Part shown: positions 1 to 12,020 of the stretch, piece by piece | Layout: the number at the start of each line of letters is the position of its first letter | Position numbering within the stretch: position 1 is the stretch's first letter | Source of the DNA: Gnetum montanum | Lineage: Eukaryota; Streptophyta; Gnetopsida; Gnetales; Gnetaceae | Assembly: GCA_015680685.1 (NCBI GenBank) | Contig: MNCI01004262.1 | Coordinates: forward strand, 103,823 to 165,822 | Direction of reading: 5' to 3' | DNA: 62,000 nt | The notes under the pieces: model-generated | Told to the model about the DNA's origin: nothing | Databases searched by the model: none | Seen by the model: only the letters and a program-made list of their open reading frames with translations | Made by a program: the position numbers and the translations under genes

Positions 1-2184
1 GGTTTATTTCAAAATTGGAACCTATCACCTCTTCCCCACAAAAGGTTTGAAAAGAATATCTATGTATGCAGCAAGGGGATGTGCAGTGTTGATGGGAAAG
101 ATTAACGTTAACCTTCCCCATCTATATTTGATAGAGATCCTAAGGCGATTCGAAGAACGGAAGTCAGGCAAGATGGCGTTGTCTTTTTCTTGCCTTATCA
201 TAAAACTGTGCCGATGGGCTGGTATTCGGGGATACACAAATGACATCCTCTGAAAGGTCCAAAATGCTTCTTATGTTGAGTTATTAAAGGCGCCAACTCA
301 AGAAAGAGCACTGGCGAAGAGCTGGGACCAGATGACGAAGAAGAACAGATGACTGGATCACCTACAACTCAACTTGCAGGATTCAGTCAACCTCCAGCCA
401 CAAGTCCCAGCCAACAACAAGAAGCAGGACCCAACACAGGCCAGGATCAGCCACCACCATTGCAAGACTACAGACCATCGATGAGTCATCTTAGGGCCAT
501 CACTGAGACGGTTAATTAGGGAAGTTGTGATGACATAAATCTCTTCCATGTCATCGATGATGCCAACCAACCTACTATTTCGTTAGATCACACAAGGGGT
601 GAATTATCCATCCAAATAGGAGGAGGGGAAAGTAGATGGTCACAACAGATCTCAGAAAACGTGGCATCTTTTCAAGTGCAGTTAGAGATTGGTGAAGGGG
701 CCACTGTGGTGGTCATGTAATACCAGGATGCTGTGGAAGCTGCTGAAGTGGTCACTGATCACATCAAAGAATCTTTCAATGTACCTGTCGTGCAATCGGT
801 AGATCTTTCAGGAGCACGAGATGCTCAAACTCTTACTGGAACCTCAATGACTCCTGTGGAACATAAGGATGCACTGGATAGATTGCTTCAAACAGGACAA
901 GTTTTGACATCTCTGTTTGACATCCCTCAGGATGTAACAACAATTCAATTAGACCTCATCTCCACAAAGGGAAAGCTGGTAATATCTGAAGTAAGGGTAG
1001 AGCATGCTGAAGCTGAAGTGTAGAAATTACAAGAGCAGCTCGTAGCCTTACAAGCAGCACAACAGGATCCTTTGTAATTTGTTCTCACAAACTAGCTAGA
1101 CAACTTTAGGACTGAGCAATTAACAAAGTTAATTGCAGAAAATAAGAAGGTGGCAAAAGAAAAGGAGACGGCCACTTGGGATGCCTCTGCAGCTCAAGCA
1201 CAAACTCATGTGCATCTTAAGGCACTCAGGGCCTTAGAAGAAGAAAATAAGCAGTTGGTTACAGATAACCTTTAGTTGACTTTTGTGGAGAAACAAAAGA
1301 ATGTTCTCGATGAACACTTTCATCAGTTACCAGAATAGTTCATTCAGGTCAACCGAGATGTAAGCCGTTTAGCTAGAGAAAATTGAACCCTCTCAATGGA
1401 GGAGGTATGCGCTGTTCGACAAAAATCAGCCATTGAGATCAGCGCATGGCAGAATGAGACTAAACGACTTGAGAAGCTAAAGGAGCATTTCCGTGATCAG
1501 GTGGGGATGTACAAACAAATCCTAGAGAAGGAGATCCATATGGCCAAGGCTCAAATCAACAACATTAGTGCTCAGCACACTAATTGGAGGGCCATATTGG
1601 ATACTTACGCCTTCGTCCACCAAGCAAAAATTAAAAACCGGGACCTGCAGATCCAAGACTTGATAGAGTACATGGAGTTGGAAAACCTTAGATATGCCAA
1701 CCTGGCCATGTTAATAATAGGATGCCTAAGGTCAGATCTCGAGCAGTAGGTATCTTCCACCCATATCAAATATGAAGCAGAATTTGCAGAGCGTAAGAAG
1801 CTGGCTGAGAAACTAGATGTCGCAAATTCTGAACTTGCGGTGGTAAAAGAAAGCTACCAGGGACAAAAAGATGTTGCAACCGACTTGGCTTGATAGCTAA
1901 CAGAGCTTCATGAATATAAAGACAAAGCAAGAGCTTATGAACAGGAACGACGGGTGTTCGCGGCGTGGTACGTTAAAGCTAATCAGATGTTCCTGCAACT
2001 ACCCTGTTTGTGGGAGGTGTCGACTCTATCAAACATCGGAACATTAGCATGGATGGCACAAGATCCTTGGACAAAAGAGGAGAAGCTCCAGGCCATTCTT
2101 CAGCGTCATCAACCTTCCAAGCTTGGAGCAAGTGACAAAGGGAAAGCACCCATGGAGGAGCCACCGCCACCAGGAACTACATGA
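1..2184 (+). pseudogene. Decayed 3' reading frame of a group 1 retrotransposon (coiled-coil protein)
   Basis: One reading frame (frame 1) runs from the window edge to a TGA at 2182, about 727 codons. About 15 internal stops (for example TAA at 115 and 718, TAG at 1021 and 1747, TGA-TAG near 1891) interrupt it, and no frameshift is needed. Every stop is one transition from CAA, CAG, CGA or TGG. The first part is Gln/Pro-rich and acidic (about 300-480). From about 1020 to 1960 the product is a long, charged, Gln/Glu/Lys-rich coiled coil. The last part ends in a short Pro-rich tail (MEEPPPPGTT). It lies directly upstream of a purine tract and a 3' LTR, so I read it as an extra 3' frame of the element, not a host gene. 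I do not recognise the family. It loosely resembles the last exons of the antisense gene at 25389-26434 (Trp/Tyr-rich helices such as NWRAILDTYAF). Confidence 0.6.
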
Positions 2185-2341
2185 GTTCCACATTTTTGTA
2201 GTTGTAGTATTTTTTCTTTGTGTTGTGTCTTCCCACACTGCGAAATTAGTCCATTTCTTTTTTTAGTTAATAATCCCATACTTATCCACTATGTAATTAA
2301 TGAAGCTTGTTCTCCTTGTAACTTGAGGATGAATTTTTATT

Positions 2342-2355
2342 CAGTCGTGGGGGTA
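2342..2355 (+). other. Polypurine tract next to the 3' LTR
   Basis: The stretch CAGTCGTGGGGGTA ends immediately before the TGATGAG that opens the LTR. A G-rich tract in this position primes plus-strand DNA synthesis in LTR retrotransposons. It marks the LTR at 2356 as a 3' LTR belonging to the reading frame on its left. Confidence 0.6.
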
Positions 2356-2439
2356 TGATGAGACGCGATTCACATAGGCTGCGATATCACGTCTTCCCTA
2401 CGATATCGCGTACGTGATATCGCAGTCCATCGCCATATC

Positions 2440-2447
2440 TATAAATA
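2440..2447 (+). promoter_or_regulatory. LTR TATA box
   Basis: TATAAATA lies about 85 bp into the LTR, right after the GATATC palindrome cluster. The homologous LTR has TATAAATA at 5576-5583. It is the likely U3 core promoter. Confidence 0.6.
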
Positions 2448-2771
2448 AGACGTGGCACTCCCTTGTTTGGGGATCCCAATTTTAGAGTAGCGAAGCTCTG
2501 GCATTTTGATCCCTCCAGAGTTAGATTTTTTCCCGTGTCTACCCGCAGTGTGGTGAATGTAATTGTACGGTGTCTTTATTCGAGTGTGCCGTACTTGGAC
2601 ACGCACATGACCGGCAATAAAGATCGAGATTACTTCATCATTGCAGCATTCACTTTGTCATTTATTTATTTGTTATTTATTTAAATGTTATTTACTGTTT
2701 TCTCTCTCCCCCCTTAAACTCCTAGAACGCGGAACGAGTACGACTTGATTATGAGCATTTAAGTGTGACTT

Positions 2772-2865
2772 CTTGGTAGCCCAGTGGTGTAGCTAGGATC
2801 TACGCTTGGTAACCCAGTGGCGTATTTGGGGTCTGCGCTTGGTAATCCCAGTGGCGTACCTAGGC
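2772..2865 (+). repeat. Three tandem units of about 33 bp inside the LTR
   Basis: Three units open with CTTGGTAGCCCAGTGG, CTTGGTAACCCAGTGG and CTTGGTAATCCCAGTGG. The LTR at 5465-6290 has two such units (near 5907 and 5940). The minus-strand LTR at 48689-49578 carries the same units reversed (49045-49125), so the repeat marks this LTR lineage. Confidence 0.6.
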
Positions 2866-3179
2866 NTGATCAAGGAATCAGTTGCTCGTCACACTTAGGC
2901 TAGATTAGATTTTCTTACCCTTTTCCTCCTAGCTTAGATTAGTTAATATTATTTTCCACTGCCTTCAGGATTAGCATTAGGTTAGAACACATCATACACC
3001 TCATCTAGACTAAACCATATGTGACATATGCAATACTAGTCTAGGTGGGAAGACAACGAACTGCGACCTAAGGCTAACTATCTAGGTGCCACAACTAGTC
3101 CATCTACAGAGTTCGATCGGATCACGTGTGCGACACTCATTTCGTATGGTTGAGTATAGGGGTACCTCGCCACTCATCA

Positions 3180-5464
3180 CCATGCAAGGAGTTCAATACT
3201 AAGCATCAATATGAGTTGATTCACAAGGATGGAAAGGAATACATCTCTTTACCATACAATCATATTGAATTATTTGAATTCTACCTACACTTATTAGCAT
3301 AGTTAAGAAAAGTAGATGATGATGACAAAGTGAATGAAAAATCTAGTTTAGGATCTCACTAAGAGGAGCAATATGAGTTTAGGACTCATTACATGCCAGA
3401 TAAATACTTAGGAGATCTTTTACAACATTTTATCCCAAAGATGACCATGTTCAACTCTATGCCTCTTGCTTTAGTAGTAAACCAAACTTCTCATGTGAAC
3501 TCTATAAACTCAAGTTCCTAATCTACTTTCTTATTTACTTCACTATTCACCTTAGCACCTTTCATTATGAAGCCTCAGCCTTAACTAGTTTCTTTCATAC
3601 CCAAACCTTTCATAGTTTCGGCTAGTTCCTCTTTGGGAATACAAATACCACATGTATTCCATAACCTATTTATGTCCAGTATTCCTTTTGTTCTACATAT
3701 TTCAAGGCAAACATCTTTTTCTATTTTCAATCCTCCTGCAATGGTAGTTACATGACCTCTTTAGTCTATATCGTTGCCTATTTCATAATTGCTAGCCACT
3801 CAACAACCAAATGTGCAGCCCTCAAGAGCTCCACAAGGCATACCTTTCAACTAATCCAAGACCTTATTGAGAAGCTACAAAAACTTGAAACTAGTATAAC
3901 ATAAATGCTAAGGGTCATGAACTTCTACTAGGATGATCCCATCAGCTCTACTGTTCCTCAAATAACCTTACCCACAAGCATGCCTATTCCAAACTTCACC
4001 AATTATAATGATGAAGGAGACCCTAATGCATATCTTATCTCCTTTTGGTCTAAGTACCTTCTATTGCAAGTGTGGTCTTACATGATACTATAGATTTTTC
4101 CTATGTTCCTAAAAGGAAAGGCTTTGGACCAGTACTGAATCTTACATAGAGGTTTTATATTCTCTCTTGAAGACTTGATAAACTAATTTGTCAACTACTT
4201 CAAATACAAGTTGAATCCTAATACAACCTTAGATCAACTTAAGAAGGTCAAGTAGGGTCGACTTGAATCATTTCAAAAGTTTATTTAGAGATGGAATGTA
4301 ATACTCAATGAGATGTTGGAGTCCATATTTGAAACCTACCTATTAGCCATCTTCAAAGGAGTTGTCAATGATTTTAATGATTTTATCAAGTCCAAACTAT
4401 ACTACTTAGATCCTTGATCATTCAATCAAACCTTTTATCAAATTAAGACCATAAAAGATCTAGTAGAGGCTAACAATGATTCAATCTATATGACCTACAA
4501 AAACTAGCACTCAAGAAGGGATAAGGATAAGACCAAACAAGTGTAAACAACTATGGTTGTAGTAACAAAAGAACCAAAACAAGAAAAAAGATAGAAATCA
4601 TCACCACATAACATATCTTCTAACTTCTATCAACTATCTAATTCATATGCTTCTAATCAACCAAGACCAAATTTCGAACACAAGGATAGGGCTAGGTATG
4701 CTATGTTTCCTATGAGGCTCTATGAGTTTCTAGAACAATTGTTTAATGATAATCATATTCAACATAAGTAACTATTTAAGGAAGCTTGTAAGTGACACAA
4801 CCATCTTTGTGAGATAGCAAGAGACCCAATGGTAGCAACCAAATATGATCCAAAACTACCAAAGTATTTTAGGCTTGATAGGTTTTACCATTATCATCAG
4901 CTAGTTGGTCATGATACCATTTTTTTCCTAGCATTGAAAGATGATTTGAAGAAGATGATTGACTATGGAGGGTTGGTGTTGAATGAGCCTAACTCTTCAA
5001 ATACCAACAATAACTCTTACACCATATTCTTATTCATAGTAACCAAATTTTCTAATCCTCTGAGAAAATTGTTTGTTATCAAGATATCATCACCTAGTAT
5101 GTAGCCCGAGAACATAGAGCCTAAAAACCCCTTCTTCATAAGGGCACCACCACCTTTAGTCCCTAAGGAGCCTTTTGTTATATGAATTCCACCTTTAGTG
5201 GCAATAAGATCATAATCCAAACAAAGCATTATCAATCCCTGTAAGGCTAGAGGTTCATTTGTTATTAGGATGCCTTCACCATTCACAAGAAAACTTGTGA
5301 CAAATTGTGACCGATACTCATTTATTGTGGCCAATAACTCAACAATTGAAAAAAAATTACCACCACAATGATGATGAATCATGGTTTGTTAGGTGCTAAT
5401 ATTGGACCCCTATTATTAGACCCTTGTTATCAAACCCCTGATATCGGGTACAAGATATTAGGTT
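3180..5464 (+). pseudogene. Decayed gag of group 2 element copy 1
   Basis: A Ty3/gypsy gag remnant with many stops. The capsid start reads MPIPNFTNYNDEGDPNAYL at about 3982-4040, matching MPLPHFMKYNKEGDPNAHL in copy F. A degenerate zinc-knuckle block reads YHYHQLVGHDTIFFLALKDD at about 4880-4940; its cysteines are lost. A Pro-rich linker with repeated PFVIR-like motifs follows (about 5110-5300). The N-terminus is missing because the LTR at 2356-3179 abuts it, and the frame is interrupted again by the LTR at 5465. Gag would form the particle that packages element RNA. The bases 5390-5464 look like part of the ATATTGG repeat of the next LTR, so that border is soft. Confidence 0.65.
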
Positions 5465-6290
5465 TGATGAGTCTCGATATTGGACCCTCAATATTGGGCC
5501 CTTGATATTGAGTACACGATATCGCTGCCTGACAAGCAATATTGGATACAAGATATTGCAGTTCTCGTGTGAGCCTATAAATACACAATGGAGCACACAG
5601 GAAAGTAAGAGTTAGTTAGTATTAGAGTAGGATCTTTTTGTCAATTTTTCCTCTCAACCCTTTTTCCCTAGTGCATGCTGGTAGTGTGATGATTGTAATT
5701 GTATGGAACCTTTATTTGAGTGTGATGTACTTAGACACGCACATGACTGGCAATAAAGATCGAGATTACTTCATCATTGAAACATTCACTTAATTTTAAT
5801 TATGATTTATTACTTTCATAACTAATATTTCTCTACCCTCATTTCCTATCCCAGTTAGTAAACGTGGAATGACTACGACTTAATCATGAGCATTTAAGTG
5901 TGACTACTTGGTATCCCAGTAGCATACCTAGGACATGTGCTTGGTAATCCTAGTGGTAGTACATGAGGTCCAAGATGTATACAGATGATTAAGAATGGAT
6001 GCTCATCACAATTAGGCTAGTTTAGAATCTCTTCACCCTTTCCCTCTTAGGTTAATCAAAGTTATTTACATTGCCTCTAGGAGTAGCATTGGTTTAGGAC
6101 ATCATACACCTCACTTTGGACTAAACCATATGTGACAAAGAAAATACTAGTCCAGGTGGGAAGACAATGAACTGTGATCAACACGTAACTATCTAGATAC
6201 CACAACTAGTTTGTCTGCGGAGTTTGAACGGATTGTGTGTGAACACTCGTATTTGCATGATTGAGTGTAGGGATACCTCGCCACTCATCA
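5465..6290 (+). mobile_element. Group 1 solo-type LTR inserted in copy 1
   Basis: An 826-bp copy related to the LTR at 2356-3179, beginning TGATGAG at 5465 and ending CTCATCA at 6290, with TATAAATA at 5576-5583. Its 3' third matches that LTR closely (both end in ACCTCGCCACTCATCA). Gag-linker sequence of copy 1 is found before it and gag/protease sequence after it, with no polymerase attached, so it behaves as a solo LTR. I cannot find a convincing target duplication. Related ATATTGGACCC repeats extend left to about 5390, so the true left border may be earlier. Confidence 0.65.
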
Positions 6291-7680
6291 ATCGACAATG
6301 AAAATAACATGTTTCCAAATCAATAACTAAGCCCCCTCAAGGTAGCCAACAACAAAAGGCTTGAAAACAAGTTGATTCATTAAAACCTAGACTAAGCTCC
6401 ACCCATGAACTTCATTACTTAAACTAAATCAATTAGTTAATCAAGAGAGAATCACAAACCGCGCATGAGCAAGGGATCTAAGAAACATGTACCAAAACAT
6501 GAGCCAAAAATTCTAGGAACAATGGAGGAAATTAAGACTACCAAGGCTAAAACACACATGCCATGGAAAAGAATTTTCTTATGATAATGGAACAAGCCAA
6601 ACGGTCCTTGAAATATAAAAGCATGTCATTAAACCTATATGACCTAGTCATAATTTCTCCTACTCATAGGGATGTACTTGCCCAAATGTTAACCTCTATT
6701 CTTATGAGTAGAGATATACTTGCTAATAAGGAATCCATTCACTCTATCATTGAGAAAACTTCACTTAGGGAAAACTAGTATAAGCCCACACTCACCTTTT
6801 GTGACAGTTAAGTGAAAATTAATTCAGAAAATGGAGAAGTACTATCTTCTCCTCTCCTCATTACCATATGTGTTGGCAAGTACAAGGTTCATCATGTTTA
6901 TCTAGATGATGAAATAACAACTAATATAATATCATTTACCATTGTTGAATGATTAGGACTAATTGAAAACGTATAGGAGACCTCTACCTTTGCATTGATG
7001 TCATTCAATGGATTGTGGGTAGCTATATGGAATTTTTTCTCCTTAGACTTTGTATCCAAGGAATAGTTTCCTACATCTGCCAACTTCTTAGTGGTTGAAG
7101 AGGTACCTAGTTTTAACTTGATCCTAGGAAGATCATGGTTGGATAAGCTTCATGTAGTCTCATCTCCTACACATCAGGAGATTCACTTGCCATATGAGGG
7201 TGATGAAATTATGATTCATGGGGATAGCATATTTTTGCCATCTATTAATAATATCAACATTGAATGAGGTTTGAAGGTGGAGTTTCAAAATGAAACTCCT
7301 GACACCCAAGCTAGGGCCAACACTAATAACAACAACAAGGCTAACATCTCCAACTCTACAACACTAAATGATCAACAGGAATACTTACCACTTTCCATAT
7401 TGAATAATAAGAATGGTGAAACTAAGATCATGAGCAAGAAGTTCCTTGATCTATCAGAGATCAAGCAAAAAATCCATCATAAACATTATATCCTTTCTTT
7501 TGTCAAAGATTTTTTATTTACTTTTGTAGCCTTATATCATGTTTTGTATTTACCTTATTCCTATATTCTCTTTCAAGATTATCCCATGCTTGATAGAAAA
7601 CTTGTAAACCATCATCTATCAATGTATAAAATTGGCAACATAATGGCCTACCTGGGCCTAAAATTGGTGGCCTGCTAGGG
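6291..7680 (+). pseudogene. Decayed protease region of group 2 copy 1
   Basis: The segment continues the gag-protease frame after the inserted LTR. A conserved helix (SMSLNLYDLVI, about 6620-6650) precedes the retroviral-type aspartic protease. The catalytic region is degraded to YLDDEITTNII (about 6898-6930; the family pattern is V-D-N-G-S-A). The later FNLILGRSWL motif is intact at about 7112-7142, followed by HQEIHLPYEGDEIMIHGD (7170-7230). An open stretch rich in Asn continues to 7678. No reverse transcriptase motif follows. The same order occurs in copies G, F and H. Confidence 0.65.
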
Positions 7681-7730
7681 CCTAAAATTGGTGAAGCCAT
7701 GGCCTACTAGGCCCTAAAATAGGTAACATA
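7636..7730 (+). repeat. GGCC-rich short repeat after the protease (copy 1)
   Basis: Three imperfect units of about 30 bp contain GGCCTACTAGGCCCTAAAAT-type sequence. Similar GGCC words lie at the equivalent position after the protease in F (26590-26890) and H (60176-60245). Confidence 0.55.
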
Positions 7731-9945
7731 GGATAGCATCTACTTCATTTTCTCATGTTTACATGTATCCTATTTATGTAATAACAACATTTACAGTCTT
7801 TACTTACGTGTTTGCGCTTGGTCTTATAATTTTTATTTTATTTGATTACACTAGAGTTTTAGTTTGTGGCCTTTCATTTTACTACTATTTTAAGTAGTAG
7901 CCTTTTTACATAAAAAATATAAAGCATAGAAAAATATAAAACATAAAAACAACCAAAAATTTATAGCCAAGGAGTAGCTTAGAGCATCAAACTAAAACAT
8001 TACATCATAAGACCAAATGTGACCAGGTGGTCCATGACCATAGCCATAGTTACACAGTGTAATAAACAAACAAGCAATACATAATCTAATAATATAATGA
8101 TAACTAGTAGTCATTGCACGTAACAAGTGTAATATATCATAGCCAATAGCCTAAAAACACTAGGAGGAGAAGAGGGAATGTTGTTGGAGCCATCATTGTC
8201 AACACCACAGGCCTATAGACAAGCAAAATATTAAAACTATTAGAACATAAAACCACTTCGAAAAAAAATTAAAACATAAGTAACATCAAGATTGATAGTG
8301 ATAAGATTTGGTAAGTAGAATTTTGTAAGAACAGTGGTCAAACATCCCAACAATCCCAAACACTGGGAATATGGAAAAAGTGGTGGTGAAAAATAAAAAT
8401 TTTCTTAGCTCCAAGAGAACATATGCTACCATTCCTCCCATGAAAAAGCCCTAAAAACCTTCATGCACTATGCTACCAAGCCTAGAAAGTTCCCTACACT
8501 AGCCATGAGACTAGGAAAAAATTAACAATGATTATAATCCAAGCCCAAGCTCCTAGATGCTATCAATAAATTCCAAAACTTTGTAATCAAATTAAAAATT
8601 GATGAATGTAGGATTTCAAGATTGTGAAAAATTCCAGAAAAAGGTTTAAAAATTAATTTTAACCATGGATGTAGAGAATATGGCCAAGAAAACCTAGATT
8701 GACAATCAATACTACACTTACAGGTGCAAAAAAATCCAATTTTTACTAAAATTTGACCAAAAGTCCTAGTTTATAATTGACTAGAAAAAATTCATTAAAA
8801 TTTCTGAACATGGCCTAGAATCGATAGAAGATACATATAGTTTTTCCAGGGACATAAGATGCTAATCACATATGGTCAAAACCATTCCAACGTTGCCGGT
8901 TTAGCCATAATAAAACTCAAAGACCTTGGAGAACAAGCTAGCTAGAACACTATACATTAAAGAGAGAAATTTTTTTTTTGTATCTCCATAATAAAAACTA
9001 TGAAAAATTTGATTCCACCTCCAAGATAGTCAAAAGACCCCAAAGAACAATCATGTGTAGTTAGAACTTGAAAATCTATTTATACATAGGCTAGAAAAAT
9101 GATGAAATTTGACCAAAATAGGCAAAAATATGATCCAAATGCTACATATGGGTTTGAAAAAAAGTTCAAATATTTGCCAAAAGATTCTTAGAATTCCAAA
9201 TGTCTTCCCCAACTTAGTCGACAACCCTAAATCTGGAATTCGACATAGTCCAAATGCAAAATTCTAGCTAAAACAAGTCTAGGAGTGGGTCAACTTTTTG
9301 TCAAAAATGAAGAAAATGATGAAAAAATGGTACCTAGTAGTCATCAAAAAACTTCCTTCACTTGCAGATGAATCCAAAAGCCTAGAAATGATTTGTGTAG
9401 CCTCCTCTACCTCTTCTGATCTTGGGTTTTGATTGGTCGGTCCAAACTTTTTCATCATGATGGCAAAAATTTGAGAGTTCTACCTTGACTACTATAGAAA
9501 GAAGCTTGAAATTCTTAGGTTTGTTACAACACACTAGGCATAGGAGATGGCTAAAGCCAAAATTACTATAAAATGTTGAGTGTTTAGATTTTTGATCATA
9601 GATCTAGCTCTTACATGATGTAGATGGGAAATTGGAAGGAAAATTAGCCCATATGCCAAGTTTTGATGTCAAAGATCTTTTCTAGATGCTCACATGCTAC
9701 ACATGAAGCCCCTTATACATCAAAAAAGATCCTCCATATGATTTGGATGGGAAATTAACATAGAAATATAGCTTATGCATTGTCATTTGGTTGGGATTTT
9801 AGTCTTCCTAGCCTTATATACTATGAATCTAGTCAATATTAATCATGGGTGGGTCCCATAGATCACAAGTCAAGATATCTTAAGTTCCATAGGCTATAGG
9901 TGGAAGATTAAACTAACCTCTACATGTTGCAAAAATTCAGCTTTA
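7731..9945. other. AT-rich spacer, no supported gene
   Basis: The first 250 bp resemble the post-protease spacer of copy G (17940-18185), with runs such as ACATAAAAAATATAAAGC. The rest is AT-rich, with no long frame and no motif I can name. It may hold the 3' part of copy 1 and the start of the long LTR that ends at 13548. Confidence 0.4.
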
Positions 9946-9949
9946 GCTT

Positions 9950-11060
9950 CATATGCTGCTCACCTTATTCCCACATGCTGTGGCAACATGTGGAACATAG
10001 ACAAATTATTATCTTAGCCCATACACTGCCCACATGAGTCCCACATCATGTGTTAGCATGTGGAGTAGTGTATGGGATAAAAATGAATAATTGAGTTGGT
10101 CAACATGGACCATACGCTATCCATATAGCCTTATATACTACGAGGAGGATTCCACCATAACTAGAAAAAATCAACAAATTTCCTAGATATGAAAAAACAA
10201 CCCAGGAGTGCCACATGCTAGGAATTTAAGCTCCACACACTAGAAATCCATCTAGGAGTGCCTAGATGATGGGGATCTAAGTTCCACATGTTGTGCTAGT
10301 ATGTGGGCTAGCATCTGGAACACCAACAAGTTGTTGACTTAGGGAAAGTTGCACATACAACACCTAGAATGGTCAAATAAACTATAGATCTCTCCCACAT
10401 AGCCTATATGCTACCATGCAAGCCTAGACAAGCCAAAAATCTAGTTAAAAATCTCCACAAGTTGATAGATTAAGTCTCACTTGTTGGAAATTAGTCTTAG
10501 AATGTCCACACAGTAGGGAATCAAGTCCCACATGCTACGCTAGTGTGTGGAGTAGCATGTGAATTATATACCAATAATCATCATTGCCAAAATTGCTCAT
10601 ATACTACCTAGTAGGTCCCACAAGATCTAGAAAAAATCATCAAATATTCCATACACTGTAGGTAGAAACTTGACCAAGAAATTGACCTCCACACATTATC
10701 AAAACTTTTTTTTTAACCTCATATGCTTCTCCAACCTATTCCACATGTTGTGGTAGAATGTGGAACAACATTTAGAACACTACAGATCATCATCTTTGCC
10801 AAACTTACCCATACACTGTCCAAAATGTTTGAACATGCCCTGAATCTCTCCTACACAAACTAGACATGGTCATGTAAAGCTAAATAAGCCATAAACTTTT
10901 TTGAAATTCTTCACAAGTTGTAGATCTAGGCCCTACACACTATGGATGCAATGCATGGGGCTCACACTCTACTCACATAGGCTTGACACATTGTGAATAT
11001 GTCATATAATGTCCACACATTGTGGAAATAGCCCCCACACAATGGAAATATAAACATTTT
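9950..11060. repeat. Array of nested palindromes with CCACATGC stems
   Basis: Palindromic clusters occur at 9970-9998, 10018-10076, 10282-10320, 10527-10561 and 10739-10770, with a weaker one near 10970-11040. The clearest, at 10527-10561, folds CCCACATGCTACGC against AGTAGCATGTG. At 10018-10076 an outer pair (CCCATACACTG with AGTGTATGGG) encloses an inner pair (CCCACATCATG with AGCATGTGG). The last four clusters are spaced about 210-250 bp apart. It probably belongs to the long LTR that ends at 13548. Confidence 0.6.
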
Positions 11061-11139
11061 CTTTTTAACTAATTTGACCACAAAAAAACCATTATTTTTA
11101 CCTTTTATAGCCTATTTTCATCAAATCTTTACTTATTTT

Positions 11140-12020
11140 GACCATATAGGAACCTAAATAATAAATTATTATCATTTAATATTATTTTGTTATCCCAATC
11201 AAGGTCATTTGACCTTATTTGGCCTTATTTTTTACATCATTCAATGTCATTTGATATCATTTGATATTATTTAGCATTATTTAAACATCATTTGATGTCA
11301 TTCAACACCATTTAACCTCATTTTGCATTATTTTGACATTATTTTGCATCATTCAACACCATTTGGTATTATTTTAACATCATTTGGTGTCATTTAACAT
11401 GATTTGACATGATTTTGTTTTATTTTGACATTATTTGACCTTGTTGAGCCTCATTTGATATCATTCGGTACCATTTTGACATCATTTGGCATCATTTGAT
11501 ATCATTTTGACCTTATTTGGTGTCAGTTGACATATGTTGATCTTATTTTTACATCAAATGACATCAATTAATATCATTTGATATTATTTTGCATTGTTTT
11601 AACATCATTCGACCTTTTTTAGCCCTACTTTACCTTACTTTGGCAACATCTGGTATAATTTTACCTTGTTTAACCTCATTTTACCATCATTTAGCATCAT
11701 TCAACATCATTTAATGTTAATTGACCTTGTTTAGGCCTCATTCAACCTTGTTTGACATCATTTTGCATTATTTTGACCTCATTTGGCCATTATTTGACCT
11801 TACTTTGCATCATTTTGCATCATTTGACCCTTTTTCTACCTTGTTTCACCTTAATCTACCTTCTTTGGCCTTAGTTTACCTTGTTGTGATCTTATTTTAC
11901 CTAATTTTATGATGTTTTGCCTTATTGTAACCTTATTTTACATTGTTTAGCCTTTTTTATTTTTTTTGATCTTGTTTTGCTTTATTTTGCTCCATTATTA
12001 TAGTATTTTGGATTATTTTA
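11140..12020. repeat. Low-complexity tract of ATTTTGACATCATTTGGC words
   Basis: About 880 bp consist almost entirely of 10-12-bp words such as CATTTGACATCA, TTATTTTGCATCA and CATTTGGTGTC, in variable order. Open frames here are a by-product of the biased composition and are not genes. F's LTRs carry a shorter run of similar words between promoter and LTR end (about 31600-31720 and 19400-19470), so this may be an expanded LTR segment. Confidence 0.6.

Larger units (their letters stand above)
2356..3179 (+). mobile_element. Group 1 LTR (3' LTR of the element at 1-2355)
   Basis: The 824-bp unit begins TGATGAG and ends CTCATCA, a 7-bp terminal inverted repeat with the canonical TG..CA ends. A related 826-bp copy at 5465-6290 aligns along its length; the stretch around 2600-2643 (ACACGCACATGAC, then CAATAAAGATCGAGATTACT) recurs almost unchanged at 5733-5780. 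U3 holds nested GATATC palindromes (2380-2425) just upstream of a TATA box. The unit follows a purine tract, and a decayed gag of another element begins directly after it, so this element appears to have inserted into copy 1 and its 5' part lies outside the window. One N is present at 2866. Confidence 0.8.

Noticed and set aside
4829-5382. Independent small genes on either strand
   Set aside because: The plus-strand frame is the gag knuckle region of copy 1; the minus-strand one is its shadow.
5369-6295. Target-site duplication for the LTR at 5465
   Set aside because: Candidates (CACAA, AATGA or AGGTT against ATCGA) do not match; none is convincing.
11721-11912. Open frame of 63 codons (Phe/Leu-rich)
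   Set aside because: It lies inside the low-complexity ATTTTGACATC tract and simply reflects the repeat composition.
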